Assembly (NCBI GenBank): GCA_011037195.1
Contig: JAAEAF010002637.1
Coordinates: forward strand, 1 to 64,000
From: Triatoma infestans
Taxonomy: Eukaryota > Arthropoda > Insecta > Hemiptera > Reduviidae
Direction of reading: 5' to 3'
DNA: 64,000 bases
The translations under genes and the position numbers were made by a program. A model generated the notes under the pieces. It was given only the letters and a program-made list of their open reading frames with translations. It was not told the origin of the DNA and did no database searches. Positions within the stretch are counted from its first letter, which is position 1, and every line of letters starts with the position of its first letter. Positions 42,816 to 55,700 of this stretch are shown piece by piece.

Positions 42816-43240
42816 CTTGCTTAGTCTAAGAGCAAATATTACAATGGTGTTAAATTTTTAGAAATTGAGTTTTTATCAGAAATTCATGTTTTGATGTATC
42901 ATGCACCTCAAAACATGAATATAATAATACACTTTATTGCATAATAATATACATTCAATACAAAAGATAAAGAACAAAAGCATATACGGCTTGGTAATCC
43001 GTCAGCCGGAGCATGAATATTTATATGTGTGGTGTGTAAAACAAGTATATATGTATATACAATATTTGTTTTTAATGACTACATGCCACGAATGCCAACA
43101 AATCCCTATCACCTCTGTATTTATTTAGGCCAAGGAATGAAAAATCAAGCAATTTTAAAGAAAATTTCTCATTTTATATAATATAATTGGATTAATTGCA
43201 ACAAAAGAAAGTCGTTTAAGTGTTTCACGCCAGAATTGTT
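42815..43240 (+). repeat. Decayed dispersed repeat copy
   Basis: Starts 'cttagtctaagagcaaatat' with 'attgagtttttatcagaaat', ends 'caacaaaagaaagtcgttta' and 'gtgtttcacgccaga'. The middle (42900-43130) is unrelated. Confidence 0.5.
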
Positions 43241-43255
43241 TTAACAGAAACCAAT

Positions 43256-43424
43256 GGGTTTTCTTCCTTTAGTCTCCCCATTTTTGTTCTAGAAATGTGA
43301 CCAATAACACTTGAAGGAAAAAAATTACATTTATTTTATACCATCATTAATTTACCTATAACATAATAACCATATACTTATATTAAATAACCTCTTCTCA
43401 ATACTATCGATTCTTTTGCCGCCA
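43256..43424 (-). repeat. 3' LTR of the gypsy-type element
   Basis: Begins TGGCGGCAAAAGAATCGATA (minus strand, from 43424) directly after a purine-rich GAGGGTAGTAA. The far boundary is estimated from the other LTR. Confidence 0.5.
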
Positions 43425-46400
43425 CATTACTACCCTCAAAATTTCGTATTACGGAGTTTTATCTTCGAACTGATTAGGTCCAACGTGAACACTTAACATA
43501 TAAATTCGGCCAATTTCTTGGGAAAGCGGACAGTTCTTCCTGTTATGGTCAGGACTGGCTTTGTGGCTCATTGGTTGTACGTAGCTGGCTCATTTGGGGG
43601 TCTACATGCTTATCGCCATTGTTTGGAGTTTCTTCTGTGTGAGTTAGTTGTAGTTGAGATTGATGTCTCTTCTGGAGCGATTGGTTTTCCTCTGTGCTAA
43701 TTTGCCGGTTTAAGACGATCTCTTGACACTGTTACTTTCTTGCCTTGGATGAGAATGTCAAATGTTTTGTTGCTTCTTCTGAGAACCAGGTGTGGGCCAC
43801 TGTATGCAAAGATTGTCTGACCTGATCATTATGTAGGAAAACGTGCGAGGATGATTCTAGTTCTTTGTGAGCAAATACCCTAGGTGTGCCGTGCCACGAT
43901 GCTGGCTGAGGTTTAATTTTTTGGAAAATATCTCTGAGCTTGTTGCACGGAATCGTACGGAAGGTACCCTATTCTCTCAGGTATCGTACGGAATAGTAGG
44001 AGGTATGGAGGAATCGAAGAATTCTCCCGGAAGCCTAAGAGTTGTCCCGTAGACCAGTTCTGCCGATGGAGATCGCATGTCTTATTTGAAGGCTGTCCTG
44101 AGCCCGAGCAATTACAACAGGCAAGTCAAGGTCCCACTTCTCTCGTGCTTCACCTAATCTGCACATAAGCGCCGCTTTGATTGAGCGGTTTAATCATTCC
44201 ATTGGCCTGAGGGTGGTAAGCTGAAGTATGGATAATTTTTATCACCAGCATGGAACTGACTGTTTTAAATAGATTCGATTCGTAGCTTCTACCTTCGTCA
44301 GTGTTAATGATAGTACGGGTACCAAATCTGGCAACCCAGCCTGAAAAAATGATTCCGCAATAGTGGCAGCAGATTGATCAGGCATTGGTATAGCCTCAAC
44401 CCATCTAGTGTAGCGGTCAATGAACTCTTTTGAGGGTGGTAGAAGACCTAGCACACCAATATTAACCTCGGAGAAACATTCGTCAGGAATGAGAAAATGC
44501 GAAAGCGGTGATTTTTCATGTCTGTATACTTTGGAAGACTGGCAGTCTAGGCAATGCCTCACCCAGGCTTTCACATTTCGTTGCATGTTTGGCCACACGA
44601 ACCTTTCGGATATTATTCTGGCAGTAGCTCTACCGCTGGGGTGTGCCAAGTTATGTAGTTAGGAAAAAATTCCACGACGCAAGGTCGGAGTCATTTAATG
44701 GAAACATCGCAAAATATCCTGGAATCGTCAATGTTTGTTTCTATTAGCAGACGTCCTTTCGGGTACTTTAGTAATTCCTGGAGTTCTTGGTCGCTGGCTT
44801 GTGCTTTGCTCAGGTGGCCGGAGAGATGGTAGGTTTTTCGATGGTTTCAACTGTCGATAATGCGTCTGCTCGGGTATTAGATATGCCTTGAGCCTGTCTG
44901 ATATCGGTTGAAAATTGGCTAATGTAGGATAATTGGCGGGTTTGCCTCAGGGATCCAATGTCAGACTTCCTAGAGGACGCATAAATTAATGGTTTGTGGT
45001 CAGTCCAAATTGTGAAATCCCTACCTTCCAGCATGTAACTAACCTGATAGTGGAATACACAGCCAATAGTTCTCTATCGATGTAGAATAACGCTGTTCAG
45101 TCGAGGTTAATTTCCGTGAGAAAAACGATAATGGTTTAACTACACCTTGATGGGTTTGGTGTAGCCCATCACTCCCCCGATTGCATGGTTGGAAGCATCT
45201 GCCATAATTGACAACTGAGCATCTGGTTTCGGGAATGCAAGTAACGTTGCTTGTTTTAATTGTTCTTGCATTGCTCATAAGCGTCTTCCATAGATTCAGT
45301 CCATACAATGGCGGATTCGTCTTTACGGTTACCCGGTAAATGTAGAGGAGCCTGATGCGGGCTGTATTGCGCAGAAACCTGTGGTAAAAATTTAACATTC
45401 CTAAGAATCGTTTTAGGTGGAGATGAGTAGTTGGTTTGGGGAAGTTGATTATGGCTTTTATTTTGCTATCCATGGGTTTAATTCCTGTTTTAGAAATCTG
45501 ATGGCCAAGAAATCCCACTTCTTTGCTGGCTAAGACACATTTTTCCAGATTAATTTTGGTACGAAATTCCTTTAGTCTGGTAAATAGTGCATCCAAGTGT
45601 TTAAGATGTTGTTCTAAGTTCTCAGAGGCTACCAAAACATCGTCTATATAAGCGAAGACGTTAGTGAGCCCTCTTAAAGCTGTGTCCATGTATCTCTCAA
45701 AAGTTTGTGCGGCGTTACGTAACCCGAAGGTATTCGAAGGAATTCAAATAGTCAGAACGCTAGCACCTGCTGCTTTTGGAATATCTTCTGTTTGGACAGG
45801 GATCTGTAAGAAAGCTTTCTTTAGGTCTATGGTGCTGAAAATGTTTCGTGTAATATGGCTGTGCAATCTTGAATACTAGGGATAGAGTATCTGGCTTTGA
45901 AAAACATGGAGGCTTTAGTTTGGATGCAATGCGTAACCGAATTGGATAAGGGTTTCTGGGAATCTGCAAGAACAATTGGTCTTAAGATTTCCTTGTGTTT
46001 GAGAAGAATTTGATTTACGGCAGGGTTAATGGCCAGTGGATTTATCGTAGTTATTCCAAACGATGGAGAATGAGAAACAGTGCCGACTTTCCCCACTCGT
46101 GTTAACTTATTTATTATAGTTTTGTTTTTTAAGTCAACCTAAATGCCATAATGCTCTAGAAAGTCTGCGCCTAGAAGTGGCTTACTGAAATCAGCGATGA
46201 TGAAGAGGAATGGGAAGATATGCCTCAAACCAAGGTTTAAGTATATCAATTTCTGGCCATATGTGGGGATCACTGAGCCGTTGGCGGCGCACAGTTGTTG
46301 TGAGGATTCGTTTGGTCTAACTTGAGGCTCGACTGATATAAGGGAAATTTCGGCTCCCGTGTCGACTAAAAATTGCATTCCAGTTTGTCTGTCGGAAATA

Positions 46401-47383
46401 ACTAGGCGGTTAGAATGGGTAGAACCTCCCTCAGCCGCATACGAATGGAGGTTCACTTCTCGTTTCCCTGGTGTGTAGGAGAGTATGTGCAAGGAGGGCT
46501 GCACCTGTTTGCCTACTTACCGAAACTTTTATGATACCAGCACACTCCCAGGTTTGCGGAGGGTGATTGGGAACGTTGCCCTGGACGAGTATTAGACCAG
46601 TCCCGAGAACAATAACGAGAATTTTTTAAACTTTTAAACTCTTGAGTGAGATTGTTCAGTTTGCATTGTATATCTTCTATAATAGAGTCTTGAGGTGGGC
46701 TTTGGAGTCTTGGGCCACATACTGCAGGTATTTGACTGATTCTTCTGCCATCTCAGCTAGACTACCAATGTGCTCTTTGCTGACTTGTAAGATTGCCTGC
46801 GTGATGGATGGTAGCCTTTGAAACCATAAGACTTTTATGATTTCTTCTGATGCTGTAGGTCCTGTAAATGTTTTGCTCTCCCTAAGTAATTGGGTGGTTT
46901 CTTGCCCCCGAGTTCAATATGACAACAGTTTCCTTAATTTTTCTTCGTCGGAAATGCTATAACGTTTAATAATGGTTGTCTTTATTTCCTCGTAAGTTCG
47001 ATGAGCGGGGTCTCTCAGAACGTCAGAGATTATTGTGAGTTGGGAGGGTTCTAAAGCCGCTATTACATAGTTAAATTTTGTTTCTGCTCTAGTAATTTTG
47101 GCTATCTCAAATTGGGCCTTCATATGTGCCTGTATTTGCTCAGATGGCCAGAAGGGTGCGAATTTAACTGCAACGTGGACCATCGCTAGCAGAATTCGAG
47201 TCGTCTCGTGCCAGTGAAGCTGTTAGTTTGCTAATTTGTTTTTGCAGGTCTTCTATTTGTTTTCTATCTTCTATAGTGGAAATGTAATACCAATAATGGA
47301 ATATTTAATACTCACTTTGGTCTTATGAGAAAAGTTTTTTTTATAGTAGTAGTAGTTCACGATTCTTGCGTTCGGGGTCACCA

Positions 47384-47552
47384 CTTTTAGCATTCCGTGA
47401 ATACTTGTTTCAAGTATTGAATTAACAACACACTGTTTCAGTTAAAAGTATTTATTTCAAACTCACACCAAACTCTATCTATACAGTACACAATAATAAT
47501 CTAATCATATGGTAATAACCTCTTCTCAATAATATCGATTCTTTTGCCGCCC
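47384..47552 (-). repeat. 5' LTR of the gypsy-type element
   Basis: Starts at 47552 with GGCGGCAAAAGAATCGATA, carries an AATAAA-containing stretch near 47450 and ends next to the primer-binding-site-like word. The two LTRs are clearly diverged, so insertion is old. Confidence 0.55.
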
Positions 47553-47809
47553 AAGTGTAAATGTTCTGATTTGTTTTAAGATCAATTTTCTTCAAATGCA
47601 ACGTCGTTTCTAGAGAAAAATTTCAGACATTTCAACAGTTTTGTGCACTCCATAGTTTTGCCTTTTTCTTTGGCACTGAAGATTTTTTACTTATTTAAAT
47701 TTATCAATAAAGCTTCTGGTTGGTCATACTATTCCTTGAATATAAAAGATTTTATTTTCGTGTGGGTGGGGTGGGGGGGAACACATAAGCCAATACAGGT
47801 TTATAAGCA

Positions 47810-48192
47810 TATATAGCATTATAATGAACGTGAGAAGGAAAGAGATTTAGAGAAAATGGATTTTAGAGAAATAAACTAGATGATATGCTGAACTCAGTAT
47901 AATAAATAGCATACACAAACTGCAAGGACTCTGCAGTAAAATAAAAGTTAGGTAGCGAGAGAATAATAAAGAGACCGACTGATTGAGTAATAAGAAGTAA
48001 TTAGATAGATTGCCGACTAGATGTATTGTTGTAAACTGTCGTAAAACTTCCTGCTGTCGCTCTATTTATACGAATCAAACTATTCCTTCCTAGTCGGGTC
48101 TAGGTGGGGAGTAACTAACTATTGATTCCGCTCATGTGTGCTTCTCCGCTCTTCGGGTCCTGTGAATCTTTAATGATTTGGATCCCATTACA
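47810..48192 (-). repeat. Probable solo LTR, copy 1
   Basis: Read from 48192 on the minus strand it starts TGTAATGGGATCC, has a TATA-like CGTATAAATAGAGCGAC near 48075-48060 and runs to TTCATTATAATGC. It matches 62129-62463 along its whole length. No internal coding lies next to either copy. The LTR call is inferred from the TG start, the TATA box and the size; the 3' boundary is approximate. Confidence 0.55.
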
Positions 48193-48399
48193 GCAGGAAG
48201 ATCGCCTTACGACAGAAGTTCGCCGGTTGCGGACGAGAGAAAAAGATAAGTATAATATAGTAGCAGTAGAAGTAATAATAATAATAGGAAATCGGGCAAA
48301 AACAATGATTCGAATTTCATAGGTAAACACAATAAGCGGTTGCTAATTCGGAAGAGGATATCCTAGGATTCGCTATGGGTGAAAAATAATGGCAACAAT

Positions 48400-48610
48400 A
48401 TTAATATCCGGTGTTTTATCCGTCGTAGCATGCGTATTGGTTTTGTTCCTGACCGGTTTCGGATATTCATCCATCAGAGCAAATTCACCAAGTTCCTGTA
48501 GAGAGTTCACTTCAACGAAATGTTTCTGTAGACTCACACTTGTTGGTTGTATGTATGTGGGCAACAGCATTGCGGACCCAGCCACATTTTCAACAACAAT
48601 ATTAATATTA
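48400..48610 (+). repeat. Single arm of the hammerhead-bearing inverted repeat
   Basis: 48408-48560 matches the left arm 6741-6895 and continues to 'gcattgcggacccagccaca', which also follows the right arm at 7132-7152. Minus-strand core CTGATG...GAAACCGGTC at 48473-48447 has lost two or three nucleotides. Confidence 0.6.
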
Positions 48611-48649
48611 ATAATAATACTATTACTAATAACAACAATTTGAATAATG

Positions 48650-49078
48650 TTGTCATGGACATACCACATTAGGCGACAGAGAAGAAATTCTAGCCAAAAT
48701 GATAAAATTCTCTATTTTCTATTTGTAGACTGTAAGGACGGTAACTTAGGCAATGGATTTATGTAGACGACAACAGCCATTCAAGCGACATCTTTGATTT
48801 GAGAGCTGTTGGTGAAAATACAATGAAGATAGTAACCAAAAACCCCCAAGCGGCAAATTATTTATTAGAATTTAGTTGTTTTAAAAATGTAATTTAAAAG
48901 CCTATATTTTGGATCAATTAATATATTCGAAAGACAAAAAGAGGTATTTTACAATGTGACTATATTTGTCTCTGTTACTTTGTCTTTCACTAACTTCTTT
49001 TTTTTTCTCGTTAATTAAATTTAAAAATTGCCTGAACTTAAACCTAAGGTTACAACATAACATTATCCAAACTTTAAA
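48650..49078. other. Downstream of tubulin, unclassified
   Basis: Possible distal tubulin 3' UTR; minus-strand AATAAA (TTTATT on plus) at about 48866. Confidence 0.3.
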
Positions 49079-49300
49079 TGAGGAAAGGGAATAGTTAAGT
49101 GGTTGGCGTACTGGACTATTAAATAGCATACATTTAAGTCCGAGTCCAGTAGTGCATACATCCGAGTCCAGTTGTGCTGCCCTTAGACTTTTTCTTCCTA
49201 GGAGCTTCTACAGTTCACTGTCCGGAGGCCGGCAGTACACTAAGAAGGCTCCAGGTACCAATGACCAGAGATGTTGATGCGTCTTAAATTAAATTAAAAA
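49079..49300 (+). repeat. SINE family 1 copy beside tubulin stop codon
   Basis: Same body as 40584. Its B-box region is duplicated ('ccgagtccag' at about 49139 and 49161). Lies 35 bp past the tubulin stop codon, antisense to the gene, so the tubulin 3' UTR probably includes it. Confidence 0.75.
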
Positions 49301-49334
49301 ATAAAAAAAATAAAAATGAGGGATATATTTGTGG

Positions 49335-49740
49335 TTAATCATCATCTATATCTTCTTCTGATCCGTCACCTTCGTCTTCAACACCTCCTCCTCCATCACC
49401 TGCTTCTGGTGGTTTTTCATGTGTCAAAAATTCTTTAATAAGTTCACGTACATTTGATTCTGCTTCGACAAAATCTTTTTCTTCAACACCCTCCCCAGTA
49501 TACCAATGTAAATATGCTTTTCTTGCATACATTGCAGCAAATGATTTACAAATTCTAGTTAAAACTTCTTTAAGTGATGTTGTATTTCCTAGAAATGTGG
49601 CACATATTTTCATACCACGTGGTGGTATATCGCATACGGCTGATTTAATATTATTTGGTATCCATTCGACGAAACTTGATGAATTCTTGTTTTGTATATT
49701 TGATAATTGTTCATCCACCAGGCGAGTTGATAAACGTCCT
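49335..49740 (-). CDS. Beta-tubulin last exon
   Basis: 406 nt, acceptor TTTTTAAG. Encodes [20 protein letters not shown] to the C-terminus. The tail after [12 protein letters not shown] is [19 protein letters not shown], without the EGEFEEE-like axonemal word. Start phase fits the 56810 donor. Confidence 0.9.
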
Positions 49741-52700
49741 CTTAAAAAAGGAAAATAATATAATTTAATTGGAATCATTTTTTGTAAGCAACTAATGGTT
49801 CATTAGAATTATTGTTATTTTAGCCTAATTGATTTAATTATATATAATCATTATTTATTCTTGACTGATCATCGCGAATAAACAATAAGAATTTCATTCC
49901 GGTAACCTATCACTGCCAACACATTATTGAGCTGGATCTACAACCTCGGTAGCATAAATAGCCAATTTCTAATTAAACTTATGCTAAAACCTCCGAAACA
50001 TGATAAAACAGGTTTTTTTCTAAGTTACTGTTGCAATTTTATAATAATGCAATTACTTAGGCTAAAATATGTATCACATTAATTACCAATGAACCATTAC
50101 AGTTATACTTTATTATTAATGAGTTCATGCTTGCTTAAAAAAAACTGGCTTAGAAAATAACGCAAGTAATTCAAGAATATATTATTTTCTCTAATTGAGT
50201 AAATAAAGTATTGTGAACGTGACAAATTTTCGAATTTGAATTTTCACTGAGAGGAAATTCAGACACGATATTTTCTTTTGGTATCACCAGAGAATTCTAA
50301 GGGTAGGTTTCGTCCGAAAGTGACTTTTTTTTTTCTAATGCCGATTCACTTGGTGTTCAGCCATTCGACTCCGAGCAGTCCAATAAATCTTTGAATTAAA
50401 ATAATAAGTACTGGCCTGGCTATCAGACAGCTGTCGTAAATCTTGTAGGGCCTTTTTTTTTCTTTTTTTTTTAAAGATTCTACGTTACATAGTTCCTCTC
50501 GTCTCAAGCTGGTAACTTGTAGGGCCTCACAATCAAACAAATGGCTACCTGTCATGGGGACCCCACTTCCGCATAGGCAACAATCTGGTCGATCAACCAC
50601 ACCATCAACCCTGTTGCCACTGTTGCCGCGTCTGGGCAGATTGTGGGGTAACCGACCTTTTGGTGTGTCCAGGATACTCAACTGTTTTCCTCTGGCCTGT
50701 TCCTGGAGTCCTGTAACAACCTCCTGCCTGAGCCTTTCTTTTTGGATCCTCTTGGCCACATTGAACTCTATTGGAGTCGTAGGTTGCTCTTTCTGCAATC
50801 CCAATTTGGCAAGCTGGTCTGCTTTCTCATTTCCCGTTATCCCGCAATGACTAGGGATCCAATGCATAAAAATTTCCCAGTGCGAAGAAATGAGACTATT
50901 CGCAAGAAGACGTCCCTCCAGAATATCATGAGACTTACTAGGGACGTGCGTTGTAAATGCCTGAATTGCCGCTCGGGAATCAACAAAAAGTACGCTTTCC
51001 CAGGCCGTTCTTGTTCTAGTCTTTCTAGGATCAGGAGAATGGCTTTAACTTTACCATCGAAGTGGGATTTGAGCTTCCCCACAGGCTCTGAAATTTCAAA
51101 ACCTGGAGCAAAAACTCCAGCACCTGCATTACTTCTAGCGTATACAGCCGATCTATCAGTATAAATATGTTTCCATGGTGGGCATGGATATCGTTCCCGA
51201 ATTGTTTCAAGGGCGAAGGCTTTCAGCTCCCACGGTGGAGCATTTCTTAATGTATGATGGAGTAGACTGAGTTGTCCTGCAGCCAAATTGAATGTGGACC
51301 CTTCAGTAAATTTAAGCAAGGGAACTCTGCCTTCAGAGTCGAGATTATACTTAGTTAAAAGCTCCTGAGCTTTTTGTAAGAAGGGTTTTTGACTCTTCAA
51401 TCTCTAGTTGGCCGATCTATGGTTAACCCAATATTCAATTCCCAAACGCTTCATTTTCTCATGGAGACTAACTGCAGTCACTTCTCTTCCCTGGTGGAGC
51501 GGGTCGATTTCAGTCTGCTTCTCCATAGCAGCAATAGGAGTCGCGCGAGAAGCGCCAGTTATAAGTCTTAAGGCTTAATTTTGAAGTCGATCAAGCTTTT
51601 AAGGGACGTATAGGATGCTGTAATAATCAGTTCCACGGAATGATTTTGTAGACATTCTTCCAGAGCTTCTATGTGACTACTTGACGCCCATATCAATCAG
51701 CTATACTATACTAGATCTCTCTAGAAGCTCTCTGGCGTATAGTAGAGCTTCTATGCCAGAGATGTTTTGCAGGGCCCCAATTACATCGTCTATCATCAAG
51801 TTAAAAAGGTGAGGACCGAAAACCGAACCTTGTGGAAGTCCCTGTTTTGTCTGACTAAACTTGGACACTGCTCCATTATATGTAATTTACCCTAATATAT
51901 CTTTGGGCCAGGAATGAGGAAATAGCTTTAAACAAATTACCCTTCATCCCGATAGCAATCAGCTTGCTAAGCATTTTTACGCCATACTCGGTCGAATGCA
52001 GTCCGAAGTCCACAAAGACTGCCAGCGTACTCTGCTTACGGTTGAGTCCATCCTTAATCTCCTGAGAAAGCCTAGCCACTTGCTCAATGGTTCTCGATGA
52101 CGTCTAAAACCTGCTTGTTTATTAGATAATAAACACCGGTTTTCAATGATGCGCTCCAGCCTTCTGGTTATCATCTTTTCATATAATTTAGAGATGGCGC
52201 TGGTGAGGGAGATGGGCCGGAAATTTTCTGGTGCGTTGGGCTCTTTTTCTTTCTTAAAATCTGTGTCACCTCTGACTTACGCCATTTACAGGGATAATGA
52301 GACCTCCAAGCCAAGTTAAAGAATCCCAATAGTGTGAGTCGAGCACCTTTTCCTAAATTTATCAAAAATTCAGGAAAAATTCCATCAGGCCCAGGACTTT
52401 TCTCGGTCTTGATTTCATTCATTGCCACGTCCAAATCAAAGACAGAGAATTCCCGAAACATCAATTCGTCTTCCTCTTCTATGGAGCATGAGGTGGCTCC
52501 TTGACATTGGGTTTACCGTTGGATTTTTTAGGGTTGAAATTACTCCAAAGTAATGACTACAAAAGAAATTCGCTATATCAACGTTACAGGAGAGGATTTT
52601 TGAACCTTTTAGAAATGGGTTCTTTTTCTTATCTAAATACATGTCATTATTAAGCCTGGAAACATATCTATGAGTTTTGAAACCATCCCGGCGGAAATCT

Positions 52701-55700
52701 AATTTCTCAAGAAATTTCTTTCTTAAAATCTGTGATTTTCTGACAATTGCGCTTTGTCAGAAAGCAACAATTGCGCTTTGTTTCTGTGATTTTCTTCTTC
52801 AGGATTGCACTAGTTTTTTCAATAACTTAATGTCCTCAGACTGGTGTGTCCCGTCAGCTGTTTTTCTAGCCTCGTCTTTTTTTTCTTTTAAAGCTTGAAG
52901 TTCTTCATTCCAGAAAAGATTGTAGCGCTTGATTCTACCGTGAGAAACTGCCGCTTTTGCGCACTTAGTTAAGGTTGTGTTTAGTCGAGCTAAAATTGTA
53001 TCAGTGTTTCCATCAATAAGTTCTGGAGTTAAAACAACTTCCGCAGTCTTCTAGAAAAGGTTCCAATTTGCCTTCTTTAAATTCCAGAGCATCTTGAGGT
53101 TTGCTTCATTTTGGATGCTTTTTTCTGACAGAATCTCACACATAGGATTTTGTGTCCTAACCCAGAAGGCGCAGCCAAGAGATGGCATCTTGTTGCCGAA
53201 AAAATAGCACAATGCACCAAGATCACGTCAGGGTGAGATGTTGCTCCGTTGTAAGAATGGAAGGTTGCGCTTTCCATTTATTTCATATGTATTGGGCCGG
53301 ATTAGAAGTCAAAAAGTCCTCGAATATGAGATGGCGCGCCACACGACATTTGTCTGATTATATCCCCATAGAACTGAGGGGACGTTTAGGTAGGTTTACT
53401 ATCACATCTTAATTCTAGCCATCTTAAATCTGGTTGATTCCTCGGGGCGGTTGTAAACATAAAAAGACGGCGAGGGATAGCTTCTTTCCAGACTTCCAGC
53501 TCGGCCGCTTCTAGCTTATCATTTTCTCATCATCTCCTTTACAATATCAAAGAGTGTCGTGAGCGAGTTCTTAGTGGCAATTAACATCCCCGATGCTATC
53601 TGTCTCGATCTTTTCAATACATATGTCTGGTAGCCATGCGATTGGAAAAAATGTTCATTGACTGTAGAGGCACCTTCTTCCATATACCATAAATATCAAT
53701 ATCATTAGAGATAAGCGTCTTCTTCAATTCCACGAATTTATTGCTGGTGAGGCCATCTGCATTCCAGAACGTCGTCCTGAGCAGGACATTGTCATGGTCT
53801 TGAAAAAGACCGTTAGATTGGCCATTTAGGGGCATTGGCCGATGCATGTTGTCGCTATAATGATTGGACTGCTTATTGGCGACAAAGTGTCAGTTGTTTA
53901 GCGTTAGCCAGGGGTCACCACGAGGAGGCAACCGACACCACCCCGATAAAGTGACCCGCTCCCGGATTAACGTGCCCCCCAATAGAGTGACGTCAATTTT
54001 CAAACTCTCCCGATCTTTGCAGTAGCGTCATCAAGCAATTTTGCAGCAGACAAGTCAAACAATGAAGGAATACCGAACTGGAGAAACATTGAAGGGATAC
54101 GGAGAGGTTTTTTTAAAAGGAGAACATGTAGTATCTTCTCTCCCTGAAGAAGAATACAACTGAGTATCCCAGATGTATAGACGCGGGTGGCCAGGCATTT
54201 ATACAAAATAGGCAAGACGTCCAGTACTTAATTCCATTCTGGCCTCGCTCAGAGGAAGCGTTCTTCTGGGTATTCGGGCTTGCGGGTATAGAGGACATGA
54301 AAGGGCGGACGGGTTGGCTAAAGTGGGATCCTCCTACAGTTTTGTGGTATCGAGCCAGCAGTAGCCGTCACCAAGCATTTTGCAACACAGAAGACACAGA
54401 AGATTGTCTCCAGGCTGAGATTTATAAAAGGTATAAGATAAAAAGTGTTGAAGAACTCTCCCTGAATAAGATAAAACTGTGGTGAGTGTTCCGTTTGGAC
54501 ACTCTTGGGTAGCAGGTCATCTAAATAAATAGGCAGGTCGTCTAGTCCATTATGTCAGAATTGTGACGAGGAGTCAGGGAAACGGTGTACTACTAATTAA
54601 GTCGCATCTCCGTTTTACTAATTCGAGGTTAAGGATATTTGGAGAGCAACACTTTCAAGGGAGTGTTTGGGGGAGCTGGAGAATAAAGATGATGTAGACA
54701 AAGCGGTAGGTTGCTGGGGTAGAATTCTTATCTTTTTTTTTAAATGGGGATAAGAACCGTTTTGGCTTGTCCCGCGCCTTTGGACACTCATTTTTTTATT
54801 ATTATTATTAGTATTATTTATATTGAACAAGCTTGTGGCTTTCAATATGCTAAAGCCGGACCAGATGCTCAATGTCATTAACCAATACCTCTTCCCATCA
54901 CTGACTTATCCCCTTCAGACAGCACCGCTTATAAAATTAACCTCAACGAGCCTGGATGGAATCGACACTGTAATTCGTCGAAGTGCTAAAGCAATGCTCA
55001 GTTTACCGGCGAATACAACTAACGCTATGCTGTACCTCCACGTCGCTATCGTGAGCTGGGGCTACTTAGATGTTCCTGGGAGGCGCCTCTCCAGCACTGG
55101 TCGGTGGCCGAGAGATTGGCCAACGTCGACGATGCTCTCTTCTAGTCTATATTTAATTACAGCAATGAAGTTTCCGAATGCAAAGACCGGTTGAGAATCT
55201 ACAAGGCAAGTCTCGAAGAAGTTGACAATATTAAAAAGATAAGGCACTCTACGAGAGAGAGCTTTCGAGGAATGGGCAAGTTGCAAATGGCAAGGGTATG
55301 GCGTCCAACATTTCAAAGCTTTGACGCTTGGGAATAAATTCATTTGTGACAAAGCACTTCTCTCAGGGTCAGAGTGGATCAATGCAGTAAAACTCAGCAC
55401 CAATTATGCTCCTCTCCGTGGTGTATAGGGAGTAGGTGATCAGGCGTCGCAAGACGTTGGGATCCTCTGCCGCAGATGCGGCCGAGAGAAGGAAACTCCA
55501 GCCCATGTGCTGGGAAGCTGCCCCAACAGCATGTTGCTTGTGACCCGCCGGACCATGGCGTTAAGAGGAGTATCATTGAGCTTATGCAAGAGAAAGGTTA
55601 CGCGTGCCGCGAAGAGGTATACTGTGTGGACACAGATGGGTCGCCGAGGTACGCAGACATAGTAGCGTTTGACAGCGAAGGTGCAACTGCGTTGATTTTG

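Larger units (their letters stand above)
43256..47552 (-). mobile_element. Ty3/gypsy-type LTR retrotransposon, decayed
   Basis: The minus strand carries, in order, gag-like (46914-47183, FAPFWPSEQIQAHMKAQFEI), protease (46139-46504, FLVDTGAEISLI), reverse transcriptase (45039-46096, AYIDDVLVAS active site), RNase H (44810-45034, WTDHKPLIYA) and integrase (44242-44649, WPNMQRNVKAWVRHCLDCQ). Frames are broken many times. LTR remnants: 47384-47552 and about 43256-43424, sharing 'aacctcttctcaata' and 'tatcgattcttttgccgcc'. A primer-binding-site-like TGGTGACCCCGAACGC lies at 47383-47368 and a purine-rich tract lies beside the 3' LTR. Confidence 0.8.

Noticed and set aside
44242..46504. Endogenous virus rather than retrotransposon
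   Set aside because: Gag, protease, RT, RNase H and integrase order with LTRs fits a Ty3/gypsy-type element; I found no envelope-like frame in the remaining 43424-44242 stretch.
54000..54215. 71-codon minus frame near LINE remnants
   Set aside because: No recognisable motif; probably chance or decayed LINE sequence.
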